From the NCBI GenBank assembly GCA_015179125.1, contig WHVA01000263.1, positions 87,872-151,871 on the forward strand: 64,000 nt of DNA, written 5' to 3'. Every line of letters starts with the position of its first letter. Within the stretch, counting starts at the first letter, position 1. This DNA is from Gautieria morchelliformis. Taxonomy: Eukaryota; Basidiomycota; Agaricomycetes; Gomphales; Gomphaceae. Position numbers and translations under genes: made by a program. The notes under the pieces are model-generated. The model made no database searches. It saw only the letters and a list, made by a program, of their open reading frames with translations, and was not told the origin of the DNA. Positions 11,625-22,476 of the stretch are shown in pieces.

Positions 11625-11839
11625 TGTAAAGGATGTCGATATTAAGACCTTGTATCACAAGGGCACTACAGAACTTGACCAATGAGTGGTATTCTGAATG
11701 CTACGTAGTGACAGGTAAGAGTAAGATGCGATGGGAACCGCTGGCCGGTTCCCACGCATAAACTATACAGTGGGTCCCTAAGGGGCCCACTGGGATTATG
11801 TAATAACTATTGTACATGTAGATACACGGGTTATTTATA
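11625..11839 (-). repeat. 3' LTR of element A
   Basis: 215 bp, 97-98% identical by eye to 34568-34782. Its outer end toward pol reads TATAAATAACC where the other copy has TGTAAATAACC, so the terminal TG is mutated. A purine-rich tract (minus strand TAGAGGGGGAGG, 11841-11852) precedes it, as expected for plus-strand priming. Confidence 0.9.
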
Positions 11840-11875
11840 CCCTCCCCCTCTATAGACAACTATAGGGGTCAACTA

Positions 11876-13858
11876 CTACTCATAGAGGTCATCCATGAGG
11901 GAGTCCTCTAGAGTGGCCGATACGATGATGTCGTCATCGTACGGGGCCGGTGGAGCACGTGACTCCTCAGGGGGCACCTCCGCATCATCGGTGGTGATTG
12001 GGTGAGGCTGGTCGGCCTCACCGCTAGTGGCGGTATCCGCTTGGGTGATGGGGCCAGTGTCCTCGCGGAGCATGGCCTCAACGGCCGGGTCCTCAGTCTG
12101 AGGAGGGGGCCAGAAGCACGCTAGCTCTTGGTCGAGCTGAGTGTGAGTGAGGGGTCGCGGCACCGCGGCCCTCACATGGCTGGTCTCGATGACCTTTTGT
12201 TGGCCCTCGCGGGTGGCAGCACTGAATGCCGCGCCGGTGATGCTGCATTGAACATAATGTTCAATGCATGCCACTCGCTCGCTCATGACCCCCGCGTAGT
12301 GGGCCAACCATCTCGTGATCTTGGCAAGGGGGATGTCGGGGCCGGCTCGGCCCTCCACAGGGAATGGGCCCGTGATTGAGAGCTGCAGGGTGGTGCTCTG
12401 AGGCATCAGCACTTCCCTGGCGTCGACGAGGCTCGACCATTGGTCTGTCGAGCCAAATAGGTTGAGTAGCCTCGCCCTGAGAGGTGATGCGACCCCTTTG
12501 ACCCGGGGCACAAGGGCCTTCAACCACATCCAGATGTCCATGTCGTCTAGGTTGAAGGTTCCATCCGCGTTGTCACGGATGGCGGACGGGATTCCTTCAG
12601 GGTTGTGTATCCAACCCTTCAGGATGGCCGTGATGCCGTGCGGGGTACCGCCCACTATCACGAGACAATCCCTTTTGGGATTGCGAGCACGTTGTTCGCA
12701 CTCGATGCGTTTGAATACGCCGACCATCTCGCGCGTACGTACGAGCTGCGGCGTTTCTTTTGCCCACGCTATGAGTTCGACGAAGTGTGGGTCGTCGAGC
12801 GGGCAGACGTCGTACCATTGAGTACGACGCTGTTGGACCTTTCCTACCGGCTGTGGTAGGAGGCCCATCTCAGAGATCAGTGGATCTCCGAGTGGGATGA
12901 GTGTCCCCTCCCCTGGGTAGGGAGGGTGAACTGTCCCCGCCGGTGGAGGCAGGGCCACGCCAGGCCCGATGTACTGGGCCTCGATCTGTGCTACCCGCTG
13001 CTGAAGTGCGGGGTCATTGACAGTGTGCGACGATGACGCCGCTAGGTAAGCGCTAATCGCGCTTTCCTTCGCAATGGCTAGCCCATTGATGGTGTGGGGG
13101 GAGCCGCGCAATTTCTTGCGCTTTTTCTTTGGCTGCTCTGCCAGCCTCTGTGCCCTTTCGGGGTCGTACGTCTTCCAGACGGATGAGTCTGACTCCCATC
13201 CATCTGGGACGCCGTATGCAGAGTCGGAAGGCGCGCTATGCCCTTCCGACGTTGTCGGGGTCGGGGTCGGCGCCGACAATCGGGACTAGCGTCCCGATGT
13301 TGCGCGCGCCGGCAGAGGTACTGTCGCGCGAAGTGATGATGGCCCGGCCACTGGGTCCGTGGCCAGGTCATGTCACAGCCTTTTTGAGGCAATGTGGGCC
13401 AGGGTAACCTGGAGCTGGGTTGCACTCAGCTGTTGCTCCAGTTCCTTGATCCTGGCGCGCTCGGTTGTGAGCGCATCGTCGCGGTCTTTGACCGCACGTT
13501 CCAGCTCCTTGACCTCTTTTTTAAGGTCGTGGATGTCCCGGAGGGGCTCTTCTTGTGCGTCACACGCGATGCCCCTTGGGAGCCATCCCCAGGCTGCATC
13601 GATGGCGTCGCTGATGTCTTCGTCCTGCAATTTGACCTTGCGGGTGCCTGTCGTGGCCCTTAGGTGCACGGCGTAGTCCACGCACGTTGCGCAATCGTCT
13701 GGGTGGACGATGGCAAGGGCGTCCTCCCATCCCATGATCATCCAGTGCTCCTGGTCTATTGGAGCATGGAGAATGTCTGCGGCCCCCTGTCTTGGGGCCG
13801 TTGTTCGCGTTGTGGACGTTGACGGATCAACGTCCATCCCATCTTTAGGGGGCATCAT
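11876..13858 (-). pseudogene. Extra ORF of element A downstream of pol, unknown function (two stops)
   Basis: One minus-strand frame of about 660 codons, starting MMPPKDGMDVD at 13858, interrupted only by TGA 13373-13375 and TAG 13286-13288. It lies 118 bp after the chromodomain ORF and ends 36 bp before the 3' LTR, in the env position of a gypsy element. There is no signal peptide, membrane helix or glycoprotein-like feature. Visible parts: an acidic N-terminus; a heptad-rich coiled coil (LKKEVKELERAVKDRDDAL, residues ~105-155); a basic patch PKKKRKK that could be a nuclear signal; a compact middle with the motifs KGWIHNPEGIPSAIRDN and LDDMDIWMWLKALVP; and an acidic C-terminus. I do not recognise the family. 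Env, a second gag or a captured host gene are possible; a nuclear accessory protein fits the composition best (inference). Confidence 0.75.
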
Positions 13859-13975
13859 CTTCGTGGATGATGGTGGTTAGCTTCCAAGAAGCGATGCGCC
13901 CTCGGAAAGATCCGAGGTGAAAATTTAACCGCGCCGTGGCCGGTGCGTCACGTGGTCTGCACGTGACAGACGCGT

Positions 13976-15173
13976 CTAGCGGCGTCTGGGGAGGTCGCGT
14001 GGCTTGCCCACCCCCCGAAGCTCTAGATAGCTATCTAGGGCTTCAAGGTCCTTGCAGGATGACATGGGTTCCCATGTCACGTCGCCTAGGGTCCAACGGA
14101 CCTGGAACTCCAGGTCCGTTGAGTTTATCCATCGATGTGCGATAATCTCGTTGACGAGCCACTCCTCGTCGTCATTTGCTCCGAAGTCATAAAATGACTT
14201 GGCCTCACGACAAGGGAACAATTCGTCGTTGTTAGCCTCGTATCGCCGTACGAGGCTGGAATGGAAGACCAGTGAAATGCGACGGCTTTTCAGCTCGTCG
14301 GGAAGATCGAGGGTCACTGTCGAGGCGTCGTTGTGAGCCTTGACGACGCGGTACGGTCCGATGTACCGTGGGACTAGTTTTCTGGCTCTTCCTTTCAGGA
14401 GAGTTAGGTTTTATGTGGAGAGGTAGACGCGGTCGTTGGCCGTGTACCTGTCGCTCGCCATACGTTTCTTATTTGCGTGAAACATTTGCGTCACTTGATG
14501 CTCTATGATTGCATCGTGTGCCGCCATCAGGTTCCATTTTGCCTGATGTGCGAACTGGGCTACCTCCTTGAATGGGGTGTCCACGGCTATGGGGAGGTCT
14601 ATCCGTGGCATATAGCCGTGGTTCAGCTCGAAAGGTGCAAACCCTGTGGTCGCGCTGACGTTGCTGTTGAGGGCGACCTCAACCATTGGGCATTTCAATG
14701 CCCAATCCTTCTGATCATCTCTGACAACCGCGTGCAATATCTGGCCGATCGAGCGGTTTGCCCGCTCGGTCGCTCCATCCGTTTGGGGATGGAAGGCAGT
14801 TGACATGAGGAGCTTAGTCCCCATGAGTCGCTGTAGTTCACGCCAGAAGATCGATGTGAACTTCGAGTCTCTGTCCGAGACGATGGAGTCGGGAACTCTG
14901 TGGAGTTGGATGACCTCCTTCAGAAACAGCCAGGCTACTCCCTTGGCTGACACGCTTGTCGTGGTTGGTACGAGGTGTATGAGCGGCGTTAGTCGGTCGA
15001 TGACTACCATCAGGTAGTCACAGTCGTTGGATTTGGGCAGGGGCCCCATGAAGTCGATGCCAATTGACTGCCACGGCCTATCCGGAATGGGTAGGCTGTG
15101 TAGTAGGCCTTTGGGCCGTTGTGGTCTGGTTTTCGTCATCTGACACCTCGCACACGAATGCTCTTCGGTATTA
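13976..15173 (-). pseudogene. Element A integrase with C-terminal chromodomain
   Basis: Minus strand. The C-x2-C end of the integrase zinc finger (CARCQ, ~15155) is followed by the catalytic core: GIDFMGPLP and VVIDRLTPLIH (first Asp), IVSDRDSKFTS (second Asp) and HPQTDGATERANRSIGQ (Glu). One in-frame stop follows near 14411 (VYLST then TAA/TAG-type break), then the linker and SRISLVFHSSLVRRYEAN-like module, and a chromodomain (EWLVNEIIAHRWI, FQVRWTLGDVTWEP) ending near 13976. A C-terminal chromodomain places the element among chromoviruses, in which this domain directs integration to modified histones (family knowledge). The His part of the zinc finger lies beyond the composite insertion, at about 15790. 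Confidence 0.85.
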
Positions 15174-15780
15174 GATTAAACATGTTATCTAACCTCTGTA
15201 CTGACATAACATAGGGAATACTTCTCGCCAGAGCTCTCTACTAATGAAGTACCTGCACACAAGTTTCGTAAGTCTGTTCATAACACAACGATAGAGCGAG
15301 GCTGGCTACAACTTCGTCTTCAATGGGGTGATGACGTTAAAGTTTTTTGGGAAGCTGGCAATGGTATATATAATTCTTCAATCCCAGAGCAATAGTAAGT
15401 GCAGGATGGCGCATTCTAATCTAACGCTACTCAATGTTAAAGTCAGCGAACTAGTACAATGGCTGTGGCCAAAACCTATCCAGCAAGAATTAGATGAGCT
15501 TCGGGACCGCTTCAATAACCATTGTGTGCGAAAGGATCGGAACAAGGTCCTACCCTCTGGTGTATCTGTCCAGCGCAGGAATTATATATATATATCTCCG
15601 TACTGAGTGCGGAGGGAAGAGTGAGTGAGTCTCTAGGATGATATACTAGGTATGTACCTGATGTCAAGATTGGTTTTTAGGCGTTAATATCGTGATATTG
15701 TGTATTAGGAACACAGCGAATGCCCAAATAACTTGTGCGAATAAGTATGCCATTCGGCGAATACATGAACCGATGAAGGT
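15174..15780. mobile_element. Composite insertion in element A integrase
   Basis: A 607-bp block splitting the zinc finger of element A integrase. Left to right: a fragment of an integrase-like gene (15231-15500, +); a piece matching the LTR of copia K (15593-15660, complement of 39735-39790); and the end of an F-family LTR (15662-15780, minus orientation, starting TGTCAAGATTGG on the plus strand). No matching TSD is visible, so deletion or recombination followed the insertions. Confidence 0.6.
15231..15500 (+). pseudogene. Fragment of an integrase-like (rve family) fungal gene
   Basis: A plus-strand frame from 15231 reads HKFRKSVHNTTIERGWLQL and continues to a stop after IPEQ. A shifted frame then gives LVQWLWPKPIQQELDELRD and NNHCVRKDRNKVLPSGVS to about 15570. 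This pattern (xxHNTxIERxW followed by a helical ELDxxRxxxNNHxVR stretch and LPSG) matches the C-terminal part of integrase-core proteins common in mushroom genomes, often annotated only as integrase core domain. The catalytic core is missing. A frame change between the blocks may be an intron or decay. Confidence 0.5.
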
Positions 15781-17217
15781 TCACAGAACACTTCTATGTC
15801 TGGGTTCATGCCCGGCCACCAATATGATCTTCAAACATAGTTCGAAGTCTTCAGATGTCCGTAGGCCAACTATCTGATGTGCCCGATCGATGATGATTTC
15901 GATCAGCTTCCTTCCCCCTTGAAGAACAGAGCGGGGGATGGCAATGACGTCTCTTTTGAGCTGGTTCTTAGTCCAGATCAGCCCGTTCCGGATCCCGAAT
16001 CTCAGGTGCGCGTCCAGGTGCGCCATGATCTTTGTGAACACGGCGTCCCTGTGGTACGCGTCTCGTAGGACCTTAGACAGGTCTATGCCTTGCTCGACGA
16101 CCCGGCGCAGGGGCGCACCATAATTTCCTGCGGCGATGACTCTGACATCATCGTCGTCGTCGTCGCGTGATGTGGCGACGTTCGCGGGCTCTGGTGAGCC
16201 CTCATTTAATGCGGCGGATTCCGTTACTCTCGCCTCTGTCTTCTCAGCGAGGGGTTTAGAGCGTCTTGTCGCCGCTGTTCGCAGCTCGACATACCGATCG
16301 GTGGGCAATAACTCACCATCCGGGTCTAAACGCGCATCTGCGTTCACGAAAACATGGTCCGGGTGATTGTCATCACTCGTGTCGTTCTCGTAGTAGCGCG
16401 ACAGGCAGTCCGCTACCTTGTTCTCTACACTGTCGACATGAACGGTGTTGAAGTTGAACCGGGAGAGAAACTCCCACCATCTGACCTGGCGGTCAGACAG
16501 GCTCTTCTGGGTCTCGAAGTACTCGAGCCCTTTGTGGTCTGTGATGAGGGTGAACCTTTGCCCCAGCAGTTTGTCCTCCCATTTCATGAGAGCCTCGAGC
16601 ACCGCGATTGTCTCGTGCTCGTGAGTCCGGTAGTGTTGCTGAGCAACACTGAACTTCTTTGACAAGAAGCCGGCTGGTCGACAAGTTTTCCAGTCAGGAC
16701 CTTGGCCGTAGACTGCCCCAACGCCGGCTCTTGATCAGTCGGTGATCACCCAGATCGGCTCTGGGCACCTTGCGTCTACTGGACGCAGGATCGGGGCCTT
16801 ACAGGCCAACGCCTTAATACTTTGCCAGCATTTATCTAGTAGTGGCGTCCATTCGAATGGACGGTTATTATGCGCACAGCCCGATAGTGGGGTGGTATAT
16901 GCGCTAACATCTGGCATGTAGTGTGCCAGATACTGTACCAGCCCGAGGAAATGCTGGACATCGTTGAACGTTCGTGGCCTGCGCCACTCGCGGATGCGTT
17001 GCATCTTGTCCTCGTCGGCATGTACCCCTCAGCCATCGATGATATGGCTGAGGCACTCCATTCGGATGGAATAGAGGTCCACCTTTTTCTTGCTCAGAAA
17101 AAGGTGATTCCTCCTCAGCCTGTCAAAGACGATGTAGAGGTGCTCTTCATGCTCTTGTATTGAGAGTGAGAATATGAAGATGTCGTCCATGTATACATGG
17201 ACGAAGCGACATATGCA
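15781..17217 (-). pseudogene. Element A RT C-terminus and RNase H
   Basis: Minus strand. RT motif C (YMDDIFIFS, ~17190) and the connection domain (RRPRTFNDVQHFLGLVQYLAHYM, ~16970) lead to the RNase H core. The frame is interrupted by TGA 16735-16737 right after the first RNase H Asp (VITD, where relatives have a Gly/Arg/Ser context). It resumes with GAVYGQGP, HYRTHEHETIAVLEAL (Glu) and TLITDHKGLEYFETQ (Asp), then a linker toward the integrase zinc finger, where the sequence YWWPGMNPDIEVFC is visible in a shifted frame near 15800. It is cut on the right by the D-family solo LTR. Confidence 0.85.
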
Positions 17218-17222
17218 GTCGC

Positions 17223-17913
17223 TATTACGTATCGAGATTTCCGCTAAGTCGGAACTGGAAAGGACAGCGGCTTCAACTTGTAGGTTGCGCCCCCAATGAA
17301 CTATTGTCCTAAGTATTTCGGAAATGAGTTGGAAGTCGGAAAGTACTGAACTAGAGGTTGGTTGGAACTTGAGTCGGAACTGAGGCGGAAGGCAGAAGAC
17401 GGAAAGGCGGAGAGACTGAGGTCTTGCTAGACTCGCTGTGCTAAGAACAGGAGATAGAGCGAAGGAAATCAAGTATCGAAGTTGATTATCTGATTGCAGA
17501 ATAAGAGACATACATGAGGGGGTTTTATACAAAGCGCAAAAACAACAGGTAACGGTACAATACTAAGCAAGTTCCGGAGAGTGCGGGGATCAGATAGTCA
17601 TACGGGGTAAGTAACTAATACGGAACAATGGGGTGACAAGGGGGGTGCAGGGTAGGGTAAGTACAATGGCAAAGAACAAGGCGGGTAAGTACAATAGGCA
17701 TCGGAAGAAGCGGAACTATGGAAATGGTATCTTGCTGTGCTCAGGGTCGAGTATGGGGGCCGGTATCTGGAGGTGGCCAGGGGTACTGAAAGAACAAGGG
17801 GTCGAGGAGGGTTGCGGATATTGCGGATGTCGGAATAGAGTCGGAGGTGGCGCGGAGGTGGCGCGGAGGATATGCGGAGGTGGCGGAGATGGGTGATCGG
17901 AACAGTCGTAACA
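17223..17913 (-). mobile_element. Solo LTR, family D, inside element A RT
   Basis: 691 bp; plus-strand ends TATTACGTATCG (expected TGTTACG, so TG to TA) and GTCGTAACA. TSD GTCGC (17218-17222) and GTCGT (17914-17918), one mismatch. It splits element A RT between FHDCYD and the YMDD block. It shares sequence with 37079-37739, 39794-40453 and 47243-47953. Minus orientation is assigned from the TATA-like GTATAAAA of the family. Confidence 0.85.
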
Positions 17914-17918
17914 GTCGT

Positions 17919-19305
17919 GGAAAATGGCTGTCATCAGCCGTTGGAATGTTGATGGGGTGTTGCAGTCCCCCATCTGTATCACCTGGCTCCTGAAGGTGCC
18001 AAGGATCGTTGCAAAGGCAGTCTTTTCTACGTGATCCGGATGGATCCGGATCTGCTCGTATGCTTCTGACATATCGAGTTTTGTTCGATATCGGCAGCGA
18101 GCCATGTCGCTGCGAATGATATCTTGATCCGGGAAGGGCGTGACATCCTTCACTGTGTTCTCGTTCTGCTGGCGCAGATCGAAGATGGTTCGCAATGTAC
18201 CGTTCTTCTTCGGCACACACAGCATGGGCACGGCCTGCTGCGTGACTGCCGGAATCCACCACTTTGCAGTGGTGTATCGTTCTATCTTAGCCGACAGTTC
18301 CTCTCGGAAGTGTTTGGGGCATTCCGGTAGTCGATACCGCATGTGCTTGTTGGGATCGATGAGGTTGATCTCATGGTTGATCTCATGGTTGATCTCATGG
18401 TTGATCTCCCATAGTGGCGGGAGTTCTAATGGAATTCCACTGACTAAGTCAGTGATTTGTTCCATCCATTCCTCGCGGAGGCGAGGAAGGTCATCATCCG
18501 TGAGGATGATGGTGGTTGGCTTAGAAGCCATTAGGCGCTGTTGGCGTCTATTAGGTCCTGCGGCGCGCAGGCCCGCTTTCCTCTTTCCCATCGCTTTCAC
18601 CTAACGGTGAAAGCGCCTCTCCCTACGGTTGTAGGGTGAGTTTGAGGACGAGTCATCCCGCGACTCGTTCTCCTGGCTTCAATGAGCCAGGTTAGGCTTC
18701 GGTGCCTGGGTGATTCTGCTCACCCGTGGCCCCTTGTCCTCGTTCATCGATCCGTCATCGTCGAACGATACCTTGCCTGTGGGGATCACTTCATTCCCCT
18801 TGCGGATCGTCCCTGGGCTCGAAAAGTCCAGGGTTATGCCGAACCTCCTTAGGAATGGTGTCCCTAAGATAGCGTCGTAATATTCGATGCTCGCTATGTC
18901 GAAATATTTGTCGTATGTCTCACGACCAAATTTGATGGTCGTGTTCATTCCATAGTTGATCGTGGAACGGCTGCCTATGCAGGCTAGCTGCAGCGCGATT
19001 GGTTGCTCCAGGGAGAATGTCTTCATCCCTGTAGCTCACGTGAATTTGGGGGATAGCAGTACCCCTTCGCTGCTGCTATCTAGCAGACAGTGGGCTTTTA
19101 CGCCGTTTATTTCCCAGTACCCCGATAGGGTACGGTTCTCACTGTGCGGGCGCGTTGGCCGCGTCCTGTGTTTGCTTCGGTGGCGATACACCGGCTCGGC
19201 CGCCTTGTCTGGCATGACCGACGTGCATGCCGCCATGGCCTTCGTGGCGGTTTCGTCTTCCAGTGCGAATCTGATCGCGCTGGACCTGTAGGTGGTGTCT
19301 TCCAC
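17919..19305 (-). pseudogene. Element A protease and RT N-terminal half
   Basis: Minus strand. The aspartic protease begins near 19305; its active site reads LLDSSSEGVLL where the sister copy at 44416 has LLDSGSEG, so the essential Gly is replaced. The flap region continues to 18679 (YYDAILGTPFLRRFGITLD). After a short frame break, RT runs 18600-17919: IFDLRQQNENTVKDV, FPDQD, TKLDMSEAYEQIRIHPD (motif A) and GDCNTPSTFQRLMTAIFHD (motif B). A 12-bp tandem repeat (18361-18405) has expanded an NHEI peptide to several copies that the sister element lacks. The right end of RT is interrupted by the solo LTR. Confidence 0.85.
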
Positions 19306-20651
19306 CTCCTCGTCCCATTCATAGTATCATAGTATTGGGACGGCTCTGGGTCCCATTCTTCAGTGGGCACATCTCCGTTGTCCGGAGTGTCGTTGGGTTG
19401 GGGATCACCCTCCCCCTCTTCATTAATCTGTTGAAGAGAATTTTGACCGAGATGCGTCTCCGGATCCTCGGGCTCATCGTCGTGCCTCACGGCTGCTGTC
19501 CTTATACTGGACCTAAGCCGGGGGCACTCCGCCTTTTTGTGGCCAGATTGGCTGCATTCAAAGCACGTGGTGTTGCTTTGGCTGCCGCTAGGCCTATTGT
19601 TATGCTGGCCCAGCGTTTTCGTTGGTGGGGCAGGTCATGGGGACGACCCTGACGCTTGAGGCTGTTTAGCTTCAGGCGGGCATCCAGCTTGTGCTGGGCA
19701 TGAGGGCGGTAGCCGTTGTCCTGTTCCGCTTCTTGCGAACAGGCTGGGTCTCGTCAGGCCCGTTTGTGTCAACGGCTTGCTCCCTGTGAGCTGGGCAGCG
19801 CTTGCCGTTGCTACTGCGCTTTCTGTGCGGTGCATCCCCATGTTGTATCGGGATGCCTCCTCGATCATCTGGGCCGTCTTGAAGAGTTGCTCTATTGAGC
19901 TGCTCTTGGCATTATAGCCCTTTTTGAGGACCTCGTTGTGCAGCGTTTCGTGCAGCGCCAATACGAACCGTCTCTGGAACGTGTAATCGTCTGGCAGATG
20001 TATCATACGTGCTGCATATTTCGTGAGCTCGTTCAGCATCTCCTGAACGGTTTTCATGCCCTGCATGACCGCGTCGAATTTATTCGATGCATGGTAGTAC
20101 GTTAGTGTGTGCAGGAACCTTTTTTGAAGGCCTTGCATCACAGTTTCCAGCGTCCAGCTGTGGACCTGGCGATTGAAGCGTTCAATGTTTCGAAGGAACC
20201 ACTCCTGGGCTTTGCCGGTGAGGCGAGTGCCCACATAGCCGACCTGCATGTCGATGCTGGTTGGCCCTAGGAGGCAATTTATTTTCAGCCATCGTAGGAT
20301 GGCTGCCACAAAGATTTCAAACTCTTCGAGGTCAGATCCCCTGGCATATGGCTCAGGGTGAGCCAATTTTACGCTGGCTTTCGCTAGCACAGACTTCTCC
20401 GGGTCTGTGTCCGCGGTGTCTGCTAACGCCACGTGGATCATCCGTGTGATCCCGTCGTACGGCTCCATTGGTACGACGTCGGCCTGGTCAGGGATTCCCT
20501 GGCCTTCCGTTGGGGCCATGGATCGCTCGCACGGTTGTGACGCCGTGCAGGGCAGGCTGTTATATGCCCTGATGGGCCCCGGGCCCGGATCGGGCTCGGG
20601 ATCGGGAGCATTTTGTGCTCTCAGTTCCGGGGGCGTTTTGTGCCTGGTGTC
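19306..20651 (-). pseudogene. Element A gag, capsid and nucleocapsid part
   Basis: Minus strand. After the insertion of element B the gag frame resumes at 20651 (DTRHKTPPELRAQ). The capsid-like retrotransposon gag domain includes FVAAILRWLKINCLLGP, TGKAQEWFLRNIERFNRQV and LHTLTYYHASNKFDAVMQG. A frame change near 19630 is followed by a zinc knuckle CFECSQSGHKKAEC (about 19570-19530) and an acidic tail with EPSQYYDTM near 19320. The same order is found in the sister copy at 42800-44180, with knuckle CFECGQTGHIKVNC. The N-terminal parts of this gag lie at 26812-27304 and 33743-34394. Confidence 0.87.
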
Positions 20652-20656
20652 CCCGG

Positions 20657-21134
20657 TGTAAGGGCAACCCTGGCTGGTTGTGGAGATCACACTACCACAC
20701 AACTGACAAGGGGAAATCCAAAGTCTGTATAAATGAACAGAGTATACAAGAGAGGGGATTCTCACCTGACAAGGGGAAATCCAAAGAGAAAAGTCTAAGG
20801 ACCCCCAATGTCAGCGAGCCCGTATTATACTACGCTGCGCAGCCAGGGACAACACTTGGCACCCGCCATCAACCCTGCATCCCCCTGACCTCCCTGACCC
20901 TTGATCGACCCTTGATGCCACCTATTATGCGAGTCGCTTGATTTCCGACACTGTTCCGAGAGTGGAAGTCGGAAATTGGAGTGGAACTGGAAAAGTGAAC
21001 AGAACCGGTGGAAGTTCTCCCAGAAGCGGAATCATTTCCGAAAGCGGAGGCGGAGATGGAATCGGAACCGGAAGCAGAGTTGGAAATGGAGTCGGAAATG
21101 GAACTGGAAATGGAAAACAGGGTGTCCCCTGACA
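20657..21134 (-). repeat. 3' LTR of element B
   Basis: 478 bp, 63 bp longer than the 5' LTR. The extra segment lies between two copies of TGACAAGGGGAAATCCAAA (around 20702-20785), so the shorter LTR probably lost it by recombination between these direct repeats, or this one gained it. Its inner part (20940-21120) is very rich in GGAA motifs. Confidence 0.9.
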
Positions 21135-22476
21135 TCACCCCCCCTCTAGCGTGCTGCATCCTCGAAGCACGGGACACGAGTGACTGAAATGCCAGTGAGC
21201 GGATTCGGCGAGGGGCACCAGGGTGTGTCCTATAGAACTCGCGGAGTTTGTCCGGAGCAGATACATCTTGCTCCGGGACCCACGAATTCTCCTCATACCC
21301 ATACCCTTCCCATTTCACGAGGAATTGGAGTCGTCCTCGCACAAACCGGCTGTCCAGGATCCGTTCCACCACATAGTGCTCTTCCCCATCTACAATTTCC
21401 AGTGGAGGTGGCGGACGAGCCTTCCGACCTGGAATTGGGTCCTCAGGCATAGGGAGTAACTTCACCACATTGAAGACAGGGTGGAGGCGGGACATGGACA
21501 TCGGAAGTTGGAGGCGGTATGCATTCCGTCCAACCCTCCGCATCACTGTGAAGGGCCCAAGGTAGCGGTGGGCAAGCTTCTGCGAAGGGCGTGTGGTGCG
21601 GATGTCACTTGCATCTAGATATACCTTGTCTCCAACTTGGTACTCCAGGGCCGGAACCCGGCGTTGGTTGTAGTACCTTGCCATGTCATCCTTGGCCTTC
21701 GCAAGGGCCAACTTGGCTTCCGAAAGGGTGGAGTCCATGCGGTCTCGGAACTCATTGACCGTCTCGAGTCGGGACTCAGCCTGGCGTGGTTCGAAGCCCA
21801 TCCGCGGGTGCCGTCCGGAGTCAAGCATGAAGGGAGTCTGTTGGGTGGCGGAATGTACATGGTTGTTGTATTGGAATTCCGCCAGTGGAAGTAACTCATC
21901 CCAGTCATCCTGCCTCTCATTGACAAAGAGGCGGAGATATTGCTCCAACTCCTGATTGACCCGTTCCGTCTGTCCGTCACCCTGTGGATGGTATGCTGTT
22001 GTGGTAGCCAGCTTTATGCCGAGCAGGCGGTAGAGCTCCCGAGTCAGTTCCGCGACAAACTGCGGACCTTGGTCGGAAACAACTTGCTTCGGGAGTCCAT
22101 GTAACTTCCAGACATGTGCAAGGAACAGACGGGCCGCTCCGAGGGCTGTGATCGTTGTGTGCGTCGGAATGAAGTGGGACACCTTGCTTACCGAGTCCAC
22201 GACGTTCATGATCGCGTCGTAGCCATGAGACTCTGGAAGTTCAACGATGAAGTCGACACTGATGGTGTCCCAGCGGGATTCAGGAATTGGGAGCGGAACA
22301 AGTTCTCTGACGGGCGGATGTCGTTGCGCTTTGGTTTGGAGACAAAGGTCGCATGTCTTCACGTACTGTCCAATGTAGCGGGACATCTGAGGCCACCAGT
22401 AATTCCGAGCTACTAATTCCAGTGTCTTCCACCTGCCAGCATGCCCAGCGACCCGTGTGTCATGGTGCTGGGACAC
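20869..22476 (-). pseudogene. Element B integrase with chromodomain
   Basis: 535-codon minus-strand frame. HHCC zinc finger at residues ~3-50 (HDTRVAGHAGR ... CDLCLQTK). DDE core: SVDFIVELP and VVDSVSKVSHFIP, then VVSDQGPQFVAEL, then HPQGDGQTERVNQELEQ. GPF/Y-like module (HRYLGPFTVMRRVGRNAYRL), and a chromodomain (YVVERILDSRFVRG, FLVKWEGYGYEENSWVP) at ~residues 365-415. The frame runs past the 3' LTR boundary (21134), so the last ~88 codons are LTR-encoded and probably not conserved. It overlaps the upstream pol frame by 64 nt in a different register: a single-base indel near 22490 separates them. Programmed frameshifting is possible but the site is not typical. Confidence 0.9.

Noticed and set aside
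11876-13858. Envelope gene for the extra ORF of element A
   Set aside because: Position fits env, but there is no signal peptide, transmembrane helix or cysteine-rich ectodomain pattern.
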